64,000 nt of DNA from Prevotella sp. (GCA_017412705.1 JAFPWS010000032.1:83804-147803); one strand, 5' to 3'; shown: positions 7,958-16,512, counted from the first letter of the stretch. Numbers and translations: made by a program. Notes: generated by a model not told the origin, from the letters alone.

Positions 7958-9274
7958 ATGAAAGAGAATCTGTTATTGATTTCAGTAGCCATGTTGGGCA
8001 GCATGATACTGTCGTGTTCGTCTTCAGACGATGCAACAGAAGATCTTGGGGAAGCCAAGAAGGTGGTTAATATGCTGTCAGAGTCCCAGCCCATCCAACT
8101 GACGGAGGCGCAGATTGTGTTTGCCAATGATAACAATCAGTTTACGCTAAACTTCCTCAACACCGTTAACAATGCCGACAAGAGTGGCAAGAGTTTCATC
8201 TACTCGCCGCTGAGCATCACCTACGTATTAAGTATGGTGAACGATGCAGCCATAGGGCAGACAGAACAGGAGTTGGAGCAGACATTAGGCTTCCACGAGG
8301 GAGGAATAAAGGCTGTAAACGACTATTGCAAGAAGCTCATCGAGGGCCTGCCAAAGGTAGACAGCAATGTGAAACTCGACATCGCCAACGCCATTTTCCT
8401 GAACAAGAACTACACGCTGAAGGAGCAGTTCCAGAAGGATATGCAGACCTACTACGACGCGAAGGCTGAGGCCCTCGACTTCTCATCGCCACAGACTCTC
8501 AGCCACATCAACGGCTGGTGCAACGAGAAGACCAATGGCATGATTCCCACTATACTCGACAAGGTAAAACCCAATATGGTGTCTTATCTGCTCAATGCCA
8601 TTTATTTCAAGGCTGACTGGGCTTCGAAGTTCGATGTCCAGAATACCAAGACGGAGACCTTTACAACTGAAAACGGCTCTACCCAGCTGCCCCTGATGCA
8701 CCAGAACGTGCTCATCAGCTATCTGAAGACCGGCAAATACTCTGCTGTCATCATCCCATACGGCTCAGGACTTTGGAACATGACTGTCCTGCTACCAGAG
8801 AATGGCAAGACTACGGACGACGTCATCAAGGACATCACGCAGAACAATCCCTCCATGCTGAACAATCGTGGATGGTGCGGTACAGGCAGCGATACTTTTG
8901 CTGCCTACGAGGTGGACCTGAAACTGCCTCGCTTCGAGACCAGATCTGATACTGACGATTTTGGAGTTAACGGTCTTATCGACCTGCTGAAGCCGATGGG
9001 CATCCAGCTGGCCTTCGACTCTTATCATGCAGAGATTCCGAATATGGCCAATGTACCCGTCTATGTCGCCATGATGCGACAGAAGGCTGCCATCAAGGTC
9101 AACGAGGAAGGCTCTGAGGCCACAGCAGTCACGGTGGCAGGGATGATGGAAAAATCAGCTGGTCCAATAGAATATCCCAAGGCCACGTTCCACGCCAATC
9201 GTCCCTTCGTCTACGTCATTCGAGAACAGTCTTCTGGCGTCATCCTCTTCGTAGGTAAGTTCACAGGAAAATAA
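7958..9274 (+). CDS. Serpin-family protease inhibitor, surface lipoprotein
   Basis: 438 residues. MKENLLLISVAMLGSMILSC is a lipoprotein signal with Cys20; an in-frame TTG six bases upstream was not chosen. The rest is a full-length serpin fold: NDNNQFTLNFLNTV (helix A), YSPLSITYVLSMVNDAA (helix B), NAIYFKADW, PRFE and the C-terminal NRPFVYVIRE and GVILFVGKF strands. The reactive-centre loop begins EEGSEATAVTVAG near residue 382, with the small-residue hinge required for inhibitory serpins. Counting P17 at the first Glu of EEGSEA places Lys-Ser at P1-P1', which would favour trypsin-like proteases; this is an inference. Serpins trap proteases irreversibly; a gut or oral surface-exposed one could block host or competitor proteases. 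Confidence 0.9.
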   Translation: MKENLLLISVAMLGSMILSCSSSDDATEDLGEAKKVVNMLSESQPIQLTEAQIVFANDNNQFTLNFLNTVNNADKSGKSFIYSPLSITYVLSMVNDAAIGQTEQELEQTLGFHEGGIKAVNDYCKKLIEGLPKVDSNVKLDIANAIFLNKNYTLKEQFQKDMQTYYDAKAEALDFSSPQTLSHINGWCNEKTNGMIPTILDKVKPNMVSYLLNAIYFKADWASKFDVQNTKTETFTTENGSTQLPLMHQNVLISYLKTGKYSAVIIPYGSGLWNMTVLLPENGKTTDDVIKDITQNNPSMLNNRGWCGTGSDTFAAYEVDLKLPRFETRSDTDDFGVNGLIDLLKPMGIQLAFDSYHAEIPNMANVPVYVAMMRQKAAIKVNEEGSEATAVTVAGMMEKSAGPIEYPKATFHANRPFVYVIREQSSGVILFVGKFTGK

Positions 9275-9490
9275 ACAGGAAGCCGCATCATTTTGTGATT
9301 ACCTCCGTTTCGAAACCATTTCCAAACGTACCAATAAGGGGTAAAGGTGGTAGCATCGAGGGACAAAGGTACGCCCTAAGCATCGTTTGCCTATGGCCAA
9401 AAGATCGTACGCCTATAGGCAAAAAATATTTCGCCTGCAGGCAAAAGTTGTTATGCCTGTAGGCAAAATCAGACATACCATCGCGGGATT
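9275..9490. repeat. Intergenic 22-base-period array between serpin and rnc
   Basis: Bases 9389-9476 hold four units of exactly 22 bases. Each has a 14-base core, GCCTnnAGGCAAAA (GCCTATGGCCAAAA in unit 1, then GCCTATAGGCAAAA, GCCTGCAGGCAAAA, GCCTGTAGGCAAAA), followed by 8 bases that differ in every unit. Eight to ten bases of each core are palindromic. The genes on both sides converge on it. The remaining bases 9275-9388 hold nothing recognisable and no clear terminator. Confidence 0.85.
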
Positions 9491-10483
9491 CTATCCTTCA
9501 GCGAACGCTGCTGCCTCGGCTTCGGCGATGATGTCCTCACGGGACTTCTGGCGGGGTGTGGCGGTGGCGTCGTCGAGGGTCGGCGGGGGGTCGGCGTCGG
9601 GGGTCGTCTGGCTGGCAGGCGCTGGCGTGGGCTGGCGGACGATGAGGTCGACTTGTTCCTTTTCCGGGTCGGGGACGCTCATGACGGGCTGCTCCTCCAT
9701 CTTGGTGCGGTTGCCCTTGGCGGCAAAGACGGCATCGATGAACTGGGGCTCGCGGCGCAGGCGCTGCAGGGTGTCCTTGGAGGCTTTCTGGTGGCTCTCC
9801 TTCTTGGAATAGCCGGTGCCGGTGCACCCCTCGATGTCCTCGATGAACACCTGGGTGGTGAAGACGGGGCTGCCGGTCTCACGGTCCTTGTCTTGTGCGA
9901 GCTCGCGGAACTCAAGCCTGACGCGGTTCTTCTGGCTCCACTCTAACAGCTTGGACTTGAAGTTGACTTCCTTGTAGGCCACCTTGTCGATGTTGATGAG
10001 CTGCGCCAGGATGCGCTTCTCCATGAAGCGCATGCAGGCGTCGTAGCCGCGGTCCAGGTAGATGGCTCCCACCAGGGCCTCGAAGGCGTTGCCGCTCTTG
10101 TAGCTGTTGTGCGAGGTGGAGTGGTCGGCGGACTTGACCAGGCGGTCGATGCCCATCTCCTGGGCCAGCTTGCCCAGCGTGTTGCGGCTGACGAGCTTGG
10201 AGCGGGTGTTGGTCAGGAAGCCCTCGCGCTTGCCGTCGAAGTGGCGGAAGACGATGTCGCCCACCACGGCGTCGAGGATGGCGTCGCCCAGGAACTCCAG
10301 ACGCTCGTTGTTGACGGGGCGCCCCTTCTCGTTGCGCCGTCCGGCGCTCTTGTGCAGCAGGGCCTGCTTGTAGACGTCGATGTTGCGGGGGTAGAAGCCC
10401 AGGATGTCGTAGAGGGTTGAGAAAAGCTCCTTCTCCTTGCGGAAAGGGAGCTTTACCCGGTCAATAATGTCTGTCAGGTTCAT
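9491..10483 (-). CDS. rnc: Ribonuclease III
   Basis: 330 residues. The RNase III signature NERLEFLGDAILD is at about residues 57-69, with the second catalytic Asp/Glu region in GNAFEALVGAIYLD near 130. A double-stranded RNA-binding domain covers about 170-245 (FKSKLLEWSQK ... KKESHQKASKDTLQRL). The enzyme cuts dsRNA in rRNA precursors and structured mRNAs. About 70 residues at the C-terminus (MSVPDPEKEQVDL ... PPPTLDDATATPRQ) form a Pro/Thr/Asp-rich tail beyond the usual end of the family. Only 3 bases separate it from fabF; acpP-fabF-rnc is a conserved operon order. Confidence 0.95.
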   Translation of the reverse strand: MNLTDIIDRVKLPFRKEKELFSTLYDILGFYPRNIDVYKQALLHKSAGRRNEKGRPVNNERLEFLGDAILDAVVGDIVFRHFDGKREGFLTNTRSKLVSRNTLGKLAQEMGIDRLVKSADHSTSHNSYKSGNAFEALVGAIYLDRGYDACMRFMEKRILAQLINIDKVAYKEVNFKSKLLEWSQKNRVRLEFRELAQDKDRETGSPVFTTQVFIEDIEGCTGTGYSKKESHQKASKDTLQRLRREPQFIDAVFAAKGNRTKMEEQPVMSVPDPEKEQVDLIVRQPTPAPASQTTPDADPPPTLDDATATPRQKSREDIIAEAEAAAFAEG

Positions 10484-10486
10484 TGT

Positions 10487-11749
10487 TTACGCTGTGTACT
10501 TCTTGAATACCACGCAGGCGTTGTGCCCGCCGAAACCGAAGGTGTTGCTGAGTGCTGCACGGACCTCGCGCCTCTGGGCCTTGTTGAAGGTGAAGTTGAG
10601 GTTGTAGTCTATCTCCTCGTCACGGTCGTCGTCGTCGTGGTTGATGGTGGGGGGGACGATGTCGTTCTGTACGGCCAGGACGGCGGCCATGGCCTCTACG
10701 GCACCGGCAGCGCCCAAGAGGTGGCCCGTCATCGACTTGGTCGACGAGATGTTCAGCTTGTAGGCTGCATCGCCGAAGACGTCCTTGATGGCCTTTGCCT
10801 CGGAGATGTCGCCGACATGGGTGGAGGTGCCGTGCACGTTGATGTAGTCAATGTCCTCGGGCTTCATGCCGGCATCCTCAAGGGCGTTCTGCATCACCAG
10901 CTTGGCTCCCAAGCCCTCAGGATGGGAGGCGGTGATGTGGTGGGCGTCGGCACTCATGCCTGCTCCGACCATCTCAGCATAGATCTTGGCACCGCGGGCC
11001 TTGGCATGCTCCAGCTCCTCGAGAATGAGACAGCCTGCTCCCTCGCCCATGATGAAGCCGTCGCGGCTGGCGCTGAACGGGCGGCTGGCCTTCTGGGGCT
11101 CGTCATTGCGGGTGGACAGGGCCTTCATGGCGTTGAAGCCGCCGACGCCCGTCTCGCAGACGGCGGCCTCGGCACCACCGGCAACGATAACGTTGGCCTT
11201 GCCCAGGCGAATGAGGTTAAAGGCGTCGGCCAGTGCGTTCGACGACGAGGCACAGGCGGAGGCCGTGATGTAGTTGGGGCCGTGGAAGCCGTACATGATT
11301 GATATCTGACCGGCAGCGATGTCTGCTATCATCTTGGGAATGAAGAAGGGGTTGAACTTGGGGCCGTCCTCGCGATGGGCGCCATAGTAGCCCACCTCTT
11401 CCTCGAAGGTCTTGATGCCCCCGATGCCTACGCCATAGACGACACCGATGCGGTTCTTGTCTTCCTGCTCCAGGTCCATGGCGCTGTCGTCGACAGCCTG
11501 CTTGGCGGCAATGATGGCCAGCTGCGTGTAGCGGTCCATCTTGCGGGCCTCCTTGCGGTCGATGTATGCGTTGACGTCGAGGTTCTTCACCTCGCATGCA
11601 AACTGTGTCTTGAACTTCGAAGCGTCGAACAGGGTAATAGGAGCGGCGCCGCTCTTACCCGCCAGCATGGACTCCCAGGTCTCCTTGGAGCTGTTGCCCA
11701 GCGGCGTAACGGCACCCATGCCTGTTACTACTACTCTTTTTAATTCCAT
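10487..11749 (-). CDS. fabF: 3-oxoacyl-[acyl-carrier-protein] synthase II
   Basis: 420 residues, normal length. The nucleophile Cys lies in TASACASSSNALADA near residue 165; the catalytic His pair is in NVHGTSTHVGD near 305 and SSTKSMTGHLLGAAG near 340; the glycine-rich C-terminus SNTFGFGGHNACVVF is typical. It extends acyl-ACP with malonyl-ACP during fatty acid synthesis in the cytoplasm. It lies between acpP (64 bases upstream) and rnc (3 bases downstream) in one transcription unit. Confidence 0.97.
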   Translation of the reverse strand: MELKRVVVTGMGAVTPLGNSSKETWESMLAGKSGAAPITLFDASKFKTQFACEVKNLDVNAYIDRKEARKMDRYTQLAIIAAKQAVDDSAMDLEQEDKNRIGVVYGVGIGGIKTFEEEVGYYGAHREDGPKFNPFFIPKMIADIAAGQISIMYGFHGPNYITASACASSSNALADAFNLIRLGKANVIVAGGAEAAVCETGVGGFNAMKALSTRNDEPQKASRPFSASRDGFIMGEGAGCLILEELEHAKARGAKIYAEMVGAGMSADAHHITASHPEGLGAKLVMQNALEDAGMKPEDIDYINVHGTSTHVGDISEAKAIKDVFGDAAYKLNISSTKSMTGHLLGAAGAVEAMAAVLAVQNDIVPPTINHDDDDRDEEIDYNLNFTFNKAQRREVRAALSNTFGFGGHNACVVFKKYTA

Positions 11750-11813
11750 AAACTGACTTTAAAGCATAAGGGTTGCTTCGAACCCGAAGCAACCCCTATG
11801 TTGTTACTGATAT

Positions 11814-12050
11814 TTATTTTGCGTTCTCCTCGATGTAGGCGATAGCGTCGCCAACGGTACCAATCTTCTCAGCCTTGTCGTCGGGGATAGAGATACCGAA
11901 CTCCTTCTCAAACTCCATGATGAGCTCTACGGTATCCAATGAGTCAGCACCCAGGTCGTTGGTAAAACTTGCCTCGGGCTTGACCTCTGCTTCGTCCACA
12001 CCGAGCTTGTCCACGATAATTGTCTTTACTTTGCTTTCAATTTCTGACAT
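11814..12050 (-). CDS. acpP: Acyl carrier protein
   Basis: 78 residues with the phosphopantetheine site Ser in [18 protein letters not shown] (Ser about residue 38). It carries growing acyl chains in fatty acid synthesis and is the first gene of acpP-fabF-rnc. The region upstream (12051-12244) contains a weak -7-like box on the minus strand at 12128-12135 (TTACTTTG) and, at 12187-12211, an inverted repeat TGCACAA...TTGTGCA that may mark the 3' end of the pdxB transcript. Confidence 0.97.
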   Translation of the reverse strand: MSEIESKVKTIIVDKLGVDEAEVKPEASFTNDLGADSLDTVELIMEFEKEFGISIPDDKAEKIGTVGDAIAYIEENAK

Positions 12051-12244
12051 AATCTTTCTCTTTAAAATGTTAATAATTGATTTCTCTTTTTAACTGACGC
12101 CAACCCGAAAAAGCGGCTTAGCGGGTGCAAAGTAACACATTTTTATGGAATTACGCAAATAAAATGAAGAAAAAAGCGCATTTTTTTGCACAACACCCCC
12201 CACATTGTGCACTTTTCATACATCAAAAAAGTACTTTTCCAACA

Positions 12245-13249
12245 TTATTTGACATAAAACTCGCGCCTTAAGGGATAATGGTTACGTAATTTCTCGAAGT
12301 CTTGCGGAGCCTGTCTGAGGTGCCTGGTATCCACCAAAGGGTCATACAATTGGAGGGACTCTCCCGTATAGATGAAGCCGTCAGGCAACGAGGGTGCCTC
12401 GATGTGTCCTGGATGAGGAAGACGGAAGTGACGACACAGGGCTTCTATCACCATGTTGTCAGCATTCACCTTACCATCAGCAGAGTAGCCTGCTATATGA
12501 GGAGTGCCTATGAAAACGCGCTGTAGCAGACGTTCGTCCAACTGGGGCTCATTTTCCCAGACGTCAATGACAGCATCCACCACCCTACCCTCTTCAAGAG
12601 CAGACAGCAGGGCATCGTTATCCACCACCTCGCCACGACTGGTATTTACTATATAAGGTACGCGAGAGAGCCGATGGAAGAAAGCCTCATCAGCCATGTG
12701 GTAGGTAGCATAGGGTCCTTCATGGGTTAAGGGAACGTGAAAAGTAATGACATCTGCCTCACGTTCTATCACCTCCAAGGGTACGAAACCCGCGTGTCCC
12801 AACGGAGGGTCGCACACCAGGACGCGCATGCCTAAGCGTTCTGCTACAGCTTTAACCTTGGAACCCACATGGCCACAACCCACAATACCTATTGTGGAGC
12901 CATGAAGAGCGAGCCCTTTCCTCTGCCCGAGCAGCAGAAGCGAACACTCGACATACTGGGCCACGGAGCCTGAGTTGCAGCCGGGACAGTTGGTCCACCT
13001 GATGCCTGCCTGCCGCAGATAGTCGGCATCTATATGGTCAAAGCCGATGGTTGCCGTCGCCACAAACTGCACCCGGCTGCCTTCCAGGAGCTGCCTGTCG
13101 CAACGGGTACGGGTCCTGACGACGAGAGCGTCGGCGTCGCGGACGTCATCAGCACAAATCGCGGCACCTCGCAGCGCCACCACCTCATCGGCCAGCAGCG
13201 CCAGCTTTTCACGAATATACGGTATCTTATCGTCGACCACTATCTTCAT
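12245..13249 (-). CDS. pdxB: 4-phosphoerythronate dehydrogenase
   Basis: 334 residues from the ATG at 13249 (MKIVVDDKIPYI). The NAD-binding site GIVGCGHVGSKV is near residue 120, and the D-2-hydroxyacid dehydrogenase catalytic Arg, Glu and His are in NTSRGEVVDNDAL, DVWENEP and GTPHIAGYSADGK. It oxidises 4-phospho-D-erythronate in the DXP-independent branch of pyridoxal phosphate synthesis. The frame stays open for 40 further codons into a repeated promoter cassette, but the homologous N-terminus and the promoter at 13259-13266 fix this start. The mRNA leader would be only about 3-5 bases, nearly leaderless. It is a little short for the family at the C-terminal dimerisation domain. Confidence 0.9.
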   Translation of the reverse strand: MKIVVDDKIPYIREKLALLADEVVALRGAAICADDVRDADALVVRTRTRCDRQLLEGSRVQFVATATIGFDHIDADYLRQAGIRWTNCPGCNSGSVAQYVECSLLLLGQRKGLALHGSTIGIVGCGHVGSKVKAVAERLGMRVLVCDPPLGHAGFVPLEVIEREADVITFHVPLTHEGPYATYHMADEAFFHRLSRVPYIVNTSRGEVVDNDALLSALEEGRVVDAVIDVWENEPQLDERLLQRVFIGTPHIAGYSADGKVNADNMVIEALCRHFRLPHPGHIEAPSLPDGFIYTGESLQLYDPLVDTRHLRQAPQDFEKLRNHYPLRREFYVK

Positions 13250-13258
13250 AACCGCGGA

Positions 13259-13372
13259 CAAAGATACGAATAAGTGAGCACAATGCCAAAGAAAAGCCCG
13301 ATTTTCTTTTGCATTGTCGAACGCGAGTATCTTCTCCAAGAGGGGAGAAAGATACGAATAAGTGAGCAAAAA
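13259..13372 (-). promoter_or_regulatory. Repeated promoter cassette upstream of pdxB (two modules)
   Basis: Read on the minus strand, two -7 boxes, TATCTTTC (13347-13354) and TATCTTTG (13259-13266), are each preceded by GCTCACTTATTCG. Between them are the hairpin CTCC...GGAG, the string CGCGTTCGACAATGC and an inverted A/T-rich hairpin AAAAGAAAA...TTTTCTTT. The same arrangement recurs before mutS, fic and leuS. Confidence 0.75.
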
Positions 13373-13426
13373 GCCAAATTGATACCAAAAAATTGTGAAT
13401 TGTAGGGGATATTAAGAATTATTTCG

Positions 13427-13434
13427 TATCTTTG
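13427..13434 (+). promoter_or_regulatory. Promoter -7 box for the DUF4254-heptosyltransferase operon
   Basis: TATCTTTG, exact match to TAnnTTTG, 24 bases before the ATG of the DUF4254 gene. Confidence 0.7.
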
Positions 13435-13458
13435 CAGCAAATAAAAACAATTTCGTGT

Positions 13459-14061
13459 ATGGCTTTTACAAAACAGGCAAACCAAATCTTCGTGCAGGCT
13501 ATCCGTGACTACCACCTGACGGACCGTGTGGATACCGACATCAACAATCCCTACCGGCACGACAGCATTGAGTACAAACTCTACCTGAAATGCTGGATAG
13601 ACACCGTACAGTGGCACTTGGAGGACATCATCCGCGACCCCCACATCGACCCCGTTGAAGCACTGGGGCTGAAGCGTCGCATAGACCGTTCCAACCAGGA
13701 CCGCACCGACCTGGTGGAAGAGATAGACAGCTACTTCCGTCAGCTGTACAGTGAGGCAAGGCCCCTGCCCGACGCCCGCCTGAACACGGAGAGCCCCGCA
13801 TGGGCCGTCGACAGGCTGAGCATCCTGGCACTGAAGATATGGCACATGCAGGAGCAGACGGAGCGCAAGGATGCCGACCAGGCCCACCGGAACCGCTGCC
13901 AGGCCAAGCTCGACGTGCTGCGCGAGCAGCAGGCAGACCTCTCGACAGCTATCGACCAGCTGTTGGAGGACATCGAGGCAGGCCGCAAGTACATGAAGGT
14001 TTACCGCCAGATGAAGATGTACAACGACCCCAGCACCAACCCCATCCTTTATAAAAAGTAA
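13459..14061 (+). CDS. DUF4254 domain protein
   Basis: 200 residues, mostly charged alpha helix with no signal peptide (MAFTKQANQIFVQAIRDYHL). It matches the DUF4254 family, which in Bacteroidota is regularly found immediately before a family 9 glycosyltransferase, as here (4 bases between stop and next start). Conserved-looking features are NPYRHDSIEYKLYLKCWIDT and SPAWAVDRLSILALKIWHM. Function is not established; context points to lipopolysaccharide core or glycolipid synthesis. An in-frame TTG at 13432 lies inside the promoter box and was rejected. Confidence 0.75.
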   Translation: MAFTKQANQIFVQAIRDYHLTDRVDTDINNPYRHDSIEYKLYLKCWIDTVQWHLEDIIRDPHIDPVEALGLKRRIDRSNQDRTDLVEEIDSYFRQLYSEARPLPDARLNTESPAWAVDRLSILALKIWHMQEQTERKDADQAHRNRCQAKLDVLREQQADLSTAIDQLLEDIEAGRKYMKVYRQMKMYNDPSTNPILYKK

Positions 14062-14065
14062 AGAA

Positions 14066-15115
14066 GTGAAGAAAGAGCATATCCTCGTCATACGTTTTTC
14101 AGCCCTTGGCGATGTGGCCATGACCGTCCCCGTGATATGGTCGCTGGCCCGCCAATATCCTGATTTGCGCATCACCGTGCTCAGCCGTAACTCGTCGCGA
14201 CCCTTGTTTGAAGACCTGGCGCCCAACGTGGGATTCATGGGCGCCGACCTCAAATGCGAATACAGAGGCATCAAAGGACTTAACGCCCTTTACCGGCGAC
14301 TCACTGCCAAGCAGTTTACGGCTATCGCCGACCTGCACAACGTGCTGCGCTCGGAGTTTCTTCGTATGCGCTTCAACCTGGGACGCTATCGGGTGGCCCA
14401 TATCAACAAGCATCGCAAGGGGCGCAGACGGCTGACCTCGCAGAACAACAAGCTTCTCGTCCAGCAGCCTACCTCCTTCGAAAACTATGTCGAGGTGTTC
14501 CGCCGGCTGGGCTATCCCGTCACCATCGACTTCCACAGCATCTTCCCGCCGGAGGGTGGCAACCTCAACCTGTTGCCGGGGCCCATCAACGTAAAGAACT
14601 CGTTCGAACAGTGGATAGGCATCGCTCCCTTTGCTGCCCACAAGGTCAAGGTGTATCCTCCCGAGCTAATGCAGCAGGTGATAGAGCAGCTCTGCCGACA
14701 ACACCCCAAGGCCCGCATCCTGCTCTTCGGACGCGGGGCGGAGGAGGAGAAGTGGTTCAACGTCTGGTGCCGGCAGTATGGCCAATGCCTCAACGTAGGA
14801 CAGTATGCCGACTCCATGCACCAGGAGCTCATCCTCATGAGCCATCTGGACGTCATGCTCTCCATGGACTCCGCCAACATGCACCTGGCCTCGCTGACAG
14901 GCATTCCCGTGGTCAGCGTATGGGGAGCAACCCATTCCTACGCAGGGTTCATGGGATGGAACCAGTCAGAGCAGAATGCCATCCAGCTGGACCTTGACTG
15001 TCGCCCGTGCAGCATCTTCGGACAGAAGAACTGCCGGCGCGGCGACTATGCCTGCCTGTATCAAATCAGACCAACGACAATCGTTGAGAAAATCAATACA
15101 TTTATTACTAACTAA
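14066..15115 (+). CDS. Family 9 glycosyltransferase (ADP-heptose:LPS heptosyltransferase-like)
   Basis: 349 residues starting with GTG. The N-terminus [19 protein letters not shown] is the typical acceptor-binding loop of GT9 enzymes; the C-terminal half carries the ADP-heptose binding region, [12 protein letters not shown] and [20 protein letters not shown] (nucleotide-sugar His and Gly residues), then [13 protein letters not shown]. It transfers a heptose or similar sugar to the LPS core on the cytoplasmic face of the inner membrane. It forms a two-gene unit with the DUF4254 gene. The exact sugar and acceptor are not known. Confidence 0.85.
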   Translation: MKKEHILVIRFSALGDVAMTVPVIWSLARQYPDLRITVLSRNSSRPLFEDLAPNVGFMGADLKCEYRGIKGLNALYRRLTAKQFTAIADLHNVLRSEFLRMRFNLGRYRVAHINKHRKGRRRLTSQNNKLLVQQPTSFENYVEVFRRLGYPVTIDFHSIFPPEGGNLNLLPGPINVKNSFEQWIGIAPFAAHKVKVYPPELMQQVIEQLCRQHPKARILLFGRGAEEEKWFNVWCRQYGQCLNVGQYADSMHQELILMSHLDVMLSMDSANMHLASLTGIPVVSVWGATHSYAGFMGWNQSEQNAIQLDLDCRPCSIFGQKNCRRGDYACLYQIRPTTIVEKINTFITN

Positions 15116-15129
15116 ACACGTTTAAGATT

Positions 15130-15291
15130 ATGAAAAAGTACATCTGCGACACTTGTGGTTATGTGTATGACCCCGAAGTAGGCGATCCCGACAGCGGCAT
15201 CGCTCCCGGCACCGCCTTCGAAGACATTCCTGAGGATTGGGTATGCCCCATCTGCGGAGTGGGCAAGGACGACTTCTCGGTAGAGGAGTAA
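15130..15291 (+). CDS. Rubredoxin
   Basis: 53 residues, translated directly from the sequence: [20 protein letters not shown], then [20 protein letters not shown] and [13 protein letters not shown]. The two CxxCG-type pairs (Cys6, Cys9, Cys39, Cys42) bind one iron. It is a small cytoplasmic electron carrier, in anaerobes usually feeding rubrerythrin or peroxide reductases. It starts 14 bases after the glycosyltransferase stop and is followed at once by a strong terminator, so it is the last gene of that unit. Confidence 0.95.
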   Translation: MKKYICDTCGYVYDPEVGDPDSGIAPGTAFEDIPEDWVCPICGVGKDDFSVEE

Positions 15292-15294
15292 GTG

Positions 15295-15330
15295 AAAAAG
15301 TGAGCTTACCGTTTGGTCAGCTCACTTTTT
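15295..15330. terminator. Bidirectional hairpin terminator after rubredoxin
   Basis: A perfect 12-base stem, AAAAAGTGAGCT (15295-15306) and AGCTCACTTTTT (15319-15330), with a 12-base loop. The T run of the right arm gives a rho-independent terminator on the plus strand. Confidence 0.85.
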
Positions 15331-15343
15331 CTTCGTAACTTTG
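15312..15343 (+). promoter_or_regulatory. Promoter of ychF embedded in the preceding terminator
   Basis: TTTG (15312-15315) and TAACTTTG (15336-15343) are separated by exactly 20 bases, the ideal Bacteroidota promoter. The -33 element lies in the loop of the rubredoxin terminator, so the terminator ends one unit and the promoter starts the next within the same 50 bases. Confidence 0.75.
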
Positions 15344-15370
15344 CAACCCGAAGTTAATACGTATTAAGAC

Positions 15371-16471
15371 ATGTCATTAAAATGTGGTATTGTGGGACTG
15401 CCCAACGTGGGTAAGTCTACTTTGTTCAACTGCCTGTCGAGTGCCAAGGCACAGGCGGCAAACTTTCCTTTCTGTACGATTGAGCCCAACGTGGGTGTGA
15501 TTACCGTTCCCGACGAGCGCCTGACCAAGCTGGCAGAGCTGGTGCACCCGGGACGCATCGTTCCTGCCACCTGTGAAATCGTGGACATTGCAGGACTCGT
15601 CAAAGGTGCCTCGAAGGGCGAAGGGTTAGGTAACAAGTTTTTGGGTAACATTCGCGAGACGGACGCCATCATCCATGTGCTGCGCTGTTTTGAGGACGAG
15701 AATATAACCCATGTTGACGGTACCATCGACCCCATCCGCGACAAGGAGATTATCGACACGGAGCTTCAGCTGAAGGACCTGGAGACCATCGAGAGCCGAC
15801 TGGCCAAGACGGAGAAGGCTGCTGCCGCCGGCAACAAGGACGCCAAGGTGGAGGTCACCGTGCTGAAGGCTTACAAGGAGGTCTTGGAGCAGGGCAGGAA
15901 CGCCCGTATCGTGGAGTTCGAGAGCAAGGACGAGCAGGACTGCGCCCGTAACCTCTTCCTGCTGACGGCCAAGCCCGTGCTGTACGTCTGCAACGTCAGC
16001 GAGGCTGATGCCAAGAGCGGCAACGACTTCACCCAGAAAGTCGAGGCGCTGGCCAAGGAAGAGGGTGCCGAGTCGATGGTCATTGCCGCCAAGACGGAAG
16101 AGGACATCGCCGAACTCGAAAGCTACGAGGACAAGCAGCTGTTCCTGGAAGAGTTAGGCTTGGAGGAGAGCGGTGTCAACCGCCTCATCAAGAAAGCCTA
16201 CGCCCTGCTGAACCTCGAGACCTTCATCACCGCTGGCGAGATGGAGGTGAAGGCCTGGACCTACAAGAAGGGCTGGAAGGCGCCCCAGTGTGCCGGCGTC
16301 ATCCATACCGACTTCGAGAAGGGCTTCATCCGCGCCGAGGTCATCAAGTACGACGACTATATCCAGTATGGCTCAGAGGCCGCTGTCCGCGAGGCAGGCA
16401 AGATGGGCATCGAAGGCAAGGACTATGTGGTGCAGGACGGCGACATCATGCACTTCCGATTTAATGTTTAG
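15371..16471 (+). CDS. ychF: Ribosome-associated GTPase/ATPase YchF (Obg family)
   Basis: 366 residues, full length. The G1 motif GLPNVGKSTLFN is at residues 8-19, with FPFCTIEPNVGV (switch region) and DIAGLVKGASKGEGLGNKFL (G3) next. The C-terminal TGS domain covers about 280-366 and ends DYVVQDGDIMHFRFNV. YchF (OLA1 homologue) prefers ATP and acts on ribosomes and stress responses. It has its own promoter and is followed after 41 bases by lgt; the spacer contains a short GGAATAAYG tandem repeat (16479-16507). Confidence 0.97.
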   Translation: MSLKCGIVGLPNVGKSTLFNCLSSAKAQAANFPFCTIEPNVGVITVPDERLTKLAELVHPGRIVPATCEIVDIAGLVKGASKGEGLGNKFLGNIRETDAIIHVLRCFEDENITHVDGTIDPIRDKEIIDTELQLKDLETIESRLAKTEKAAAAGNKDAKVEVTVLKAYKEVLEQGRNARIVEFESKDEQDCARNLFLLTAKPVLYVCNVSEADAKSGNDFTQKVEALAKEEGAESMVIAAKTEEDIAELESYEDKQLFLEELGLEESGVNRLIKKAYALLNLETFITAGEMEVKAWTYKKGWKAPQCAGVIHTDFEKGFIRAEVIKYDDYIQYGSEAAVREAGKMGIEGKDYVVQDGDIMHFRFNV

Positions 16472-16512
16472 GAGGTCGGAATAACGGAATAATGGAATAA
16501 CGGAATATAGAA

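Noticed and set aside
9389-9476. Possible CRISPR array (regular repeats with variable spacers)
   Set aside because: The variable part is only 8 bases, the repeat 14, there are four units and no cas genes in the window. The same holds for the arrays at 22.25 and 44.1 kb.
13250-13369. A 40-residue N-terminal extension of PdxB, and a minus-strand frame 13246-14274 covering the DUF4254 gene
   Set aside because: The extension is promoter-cassette sequence; the longer frame is antisense to a helical protein with its own promoter and lacks recognisable motifs.
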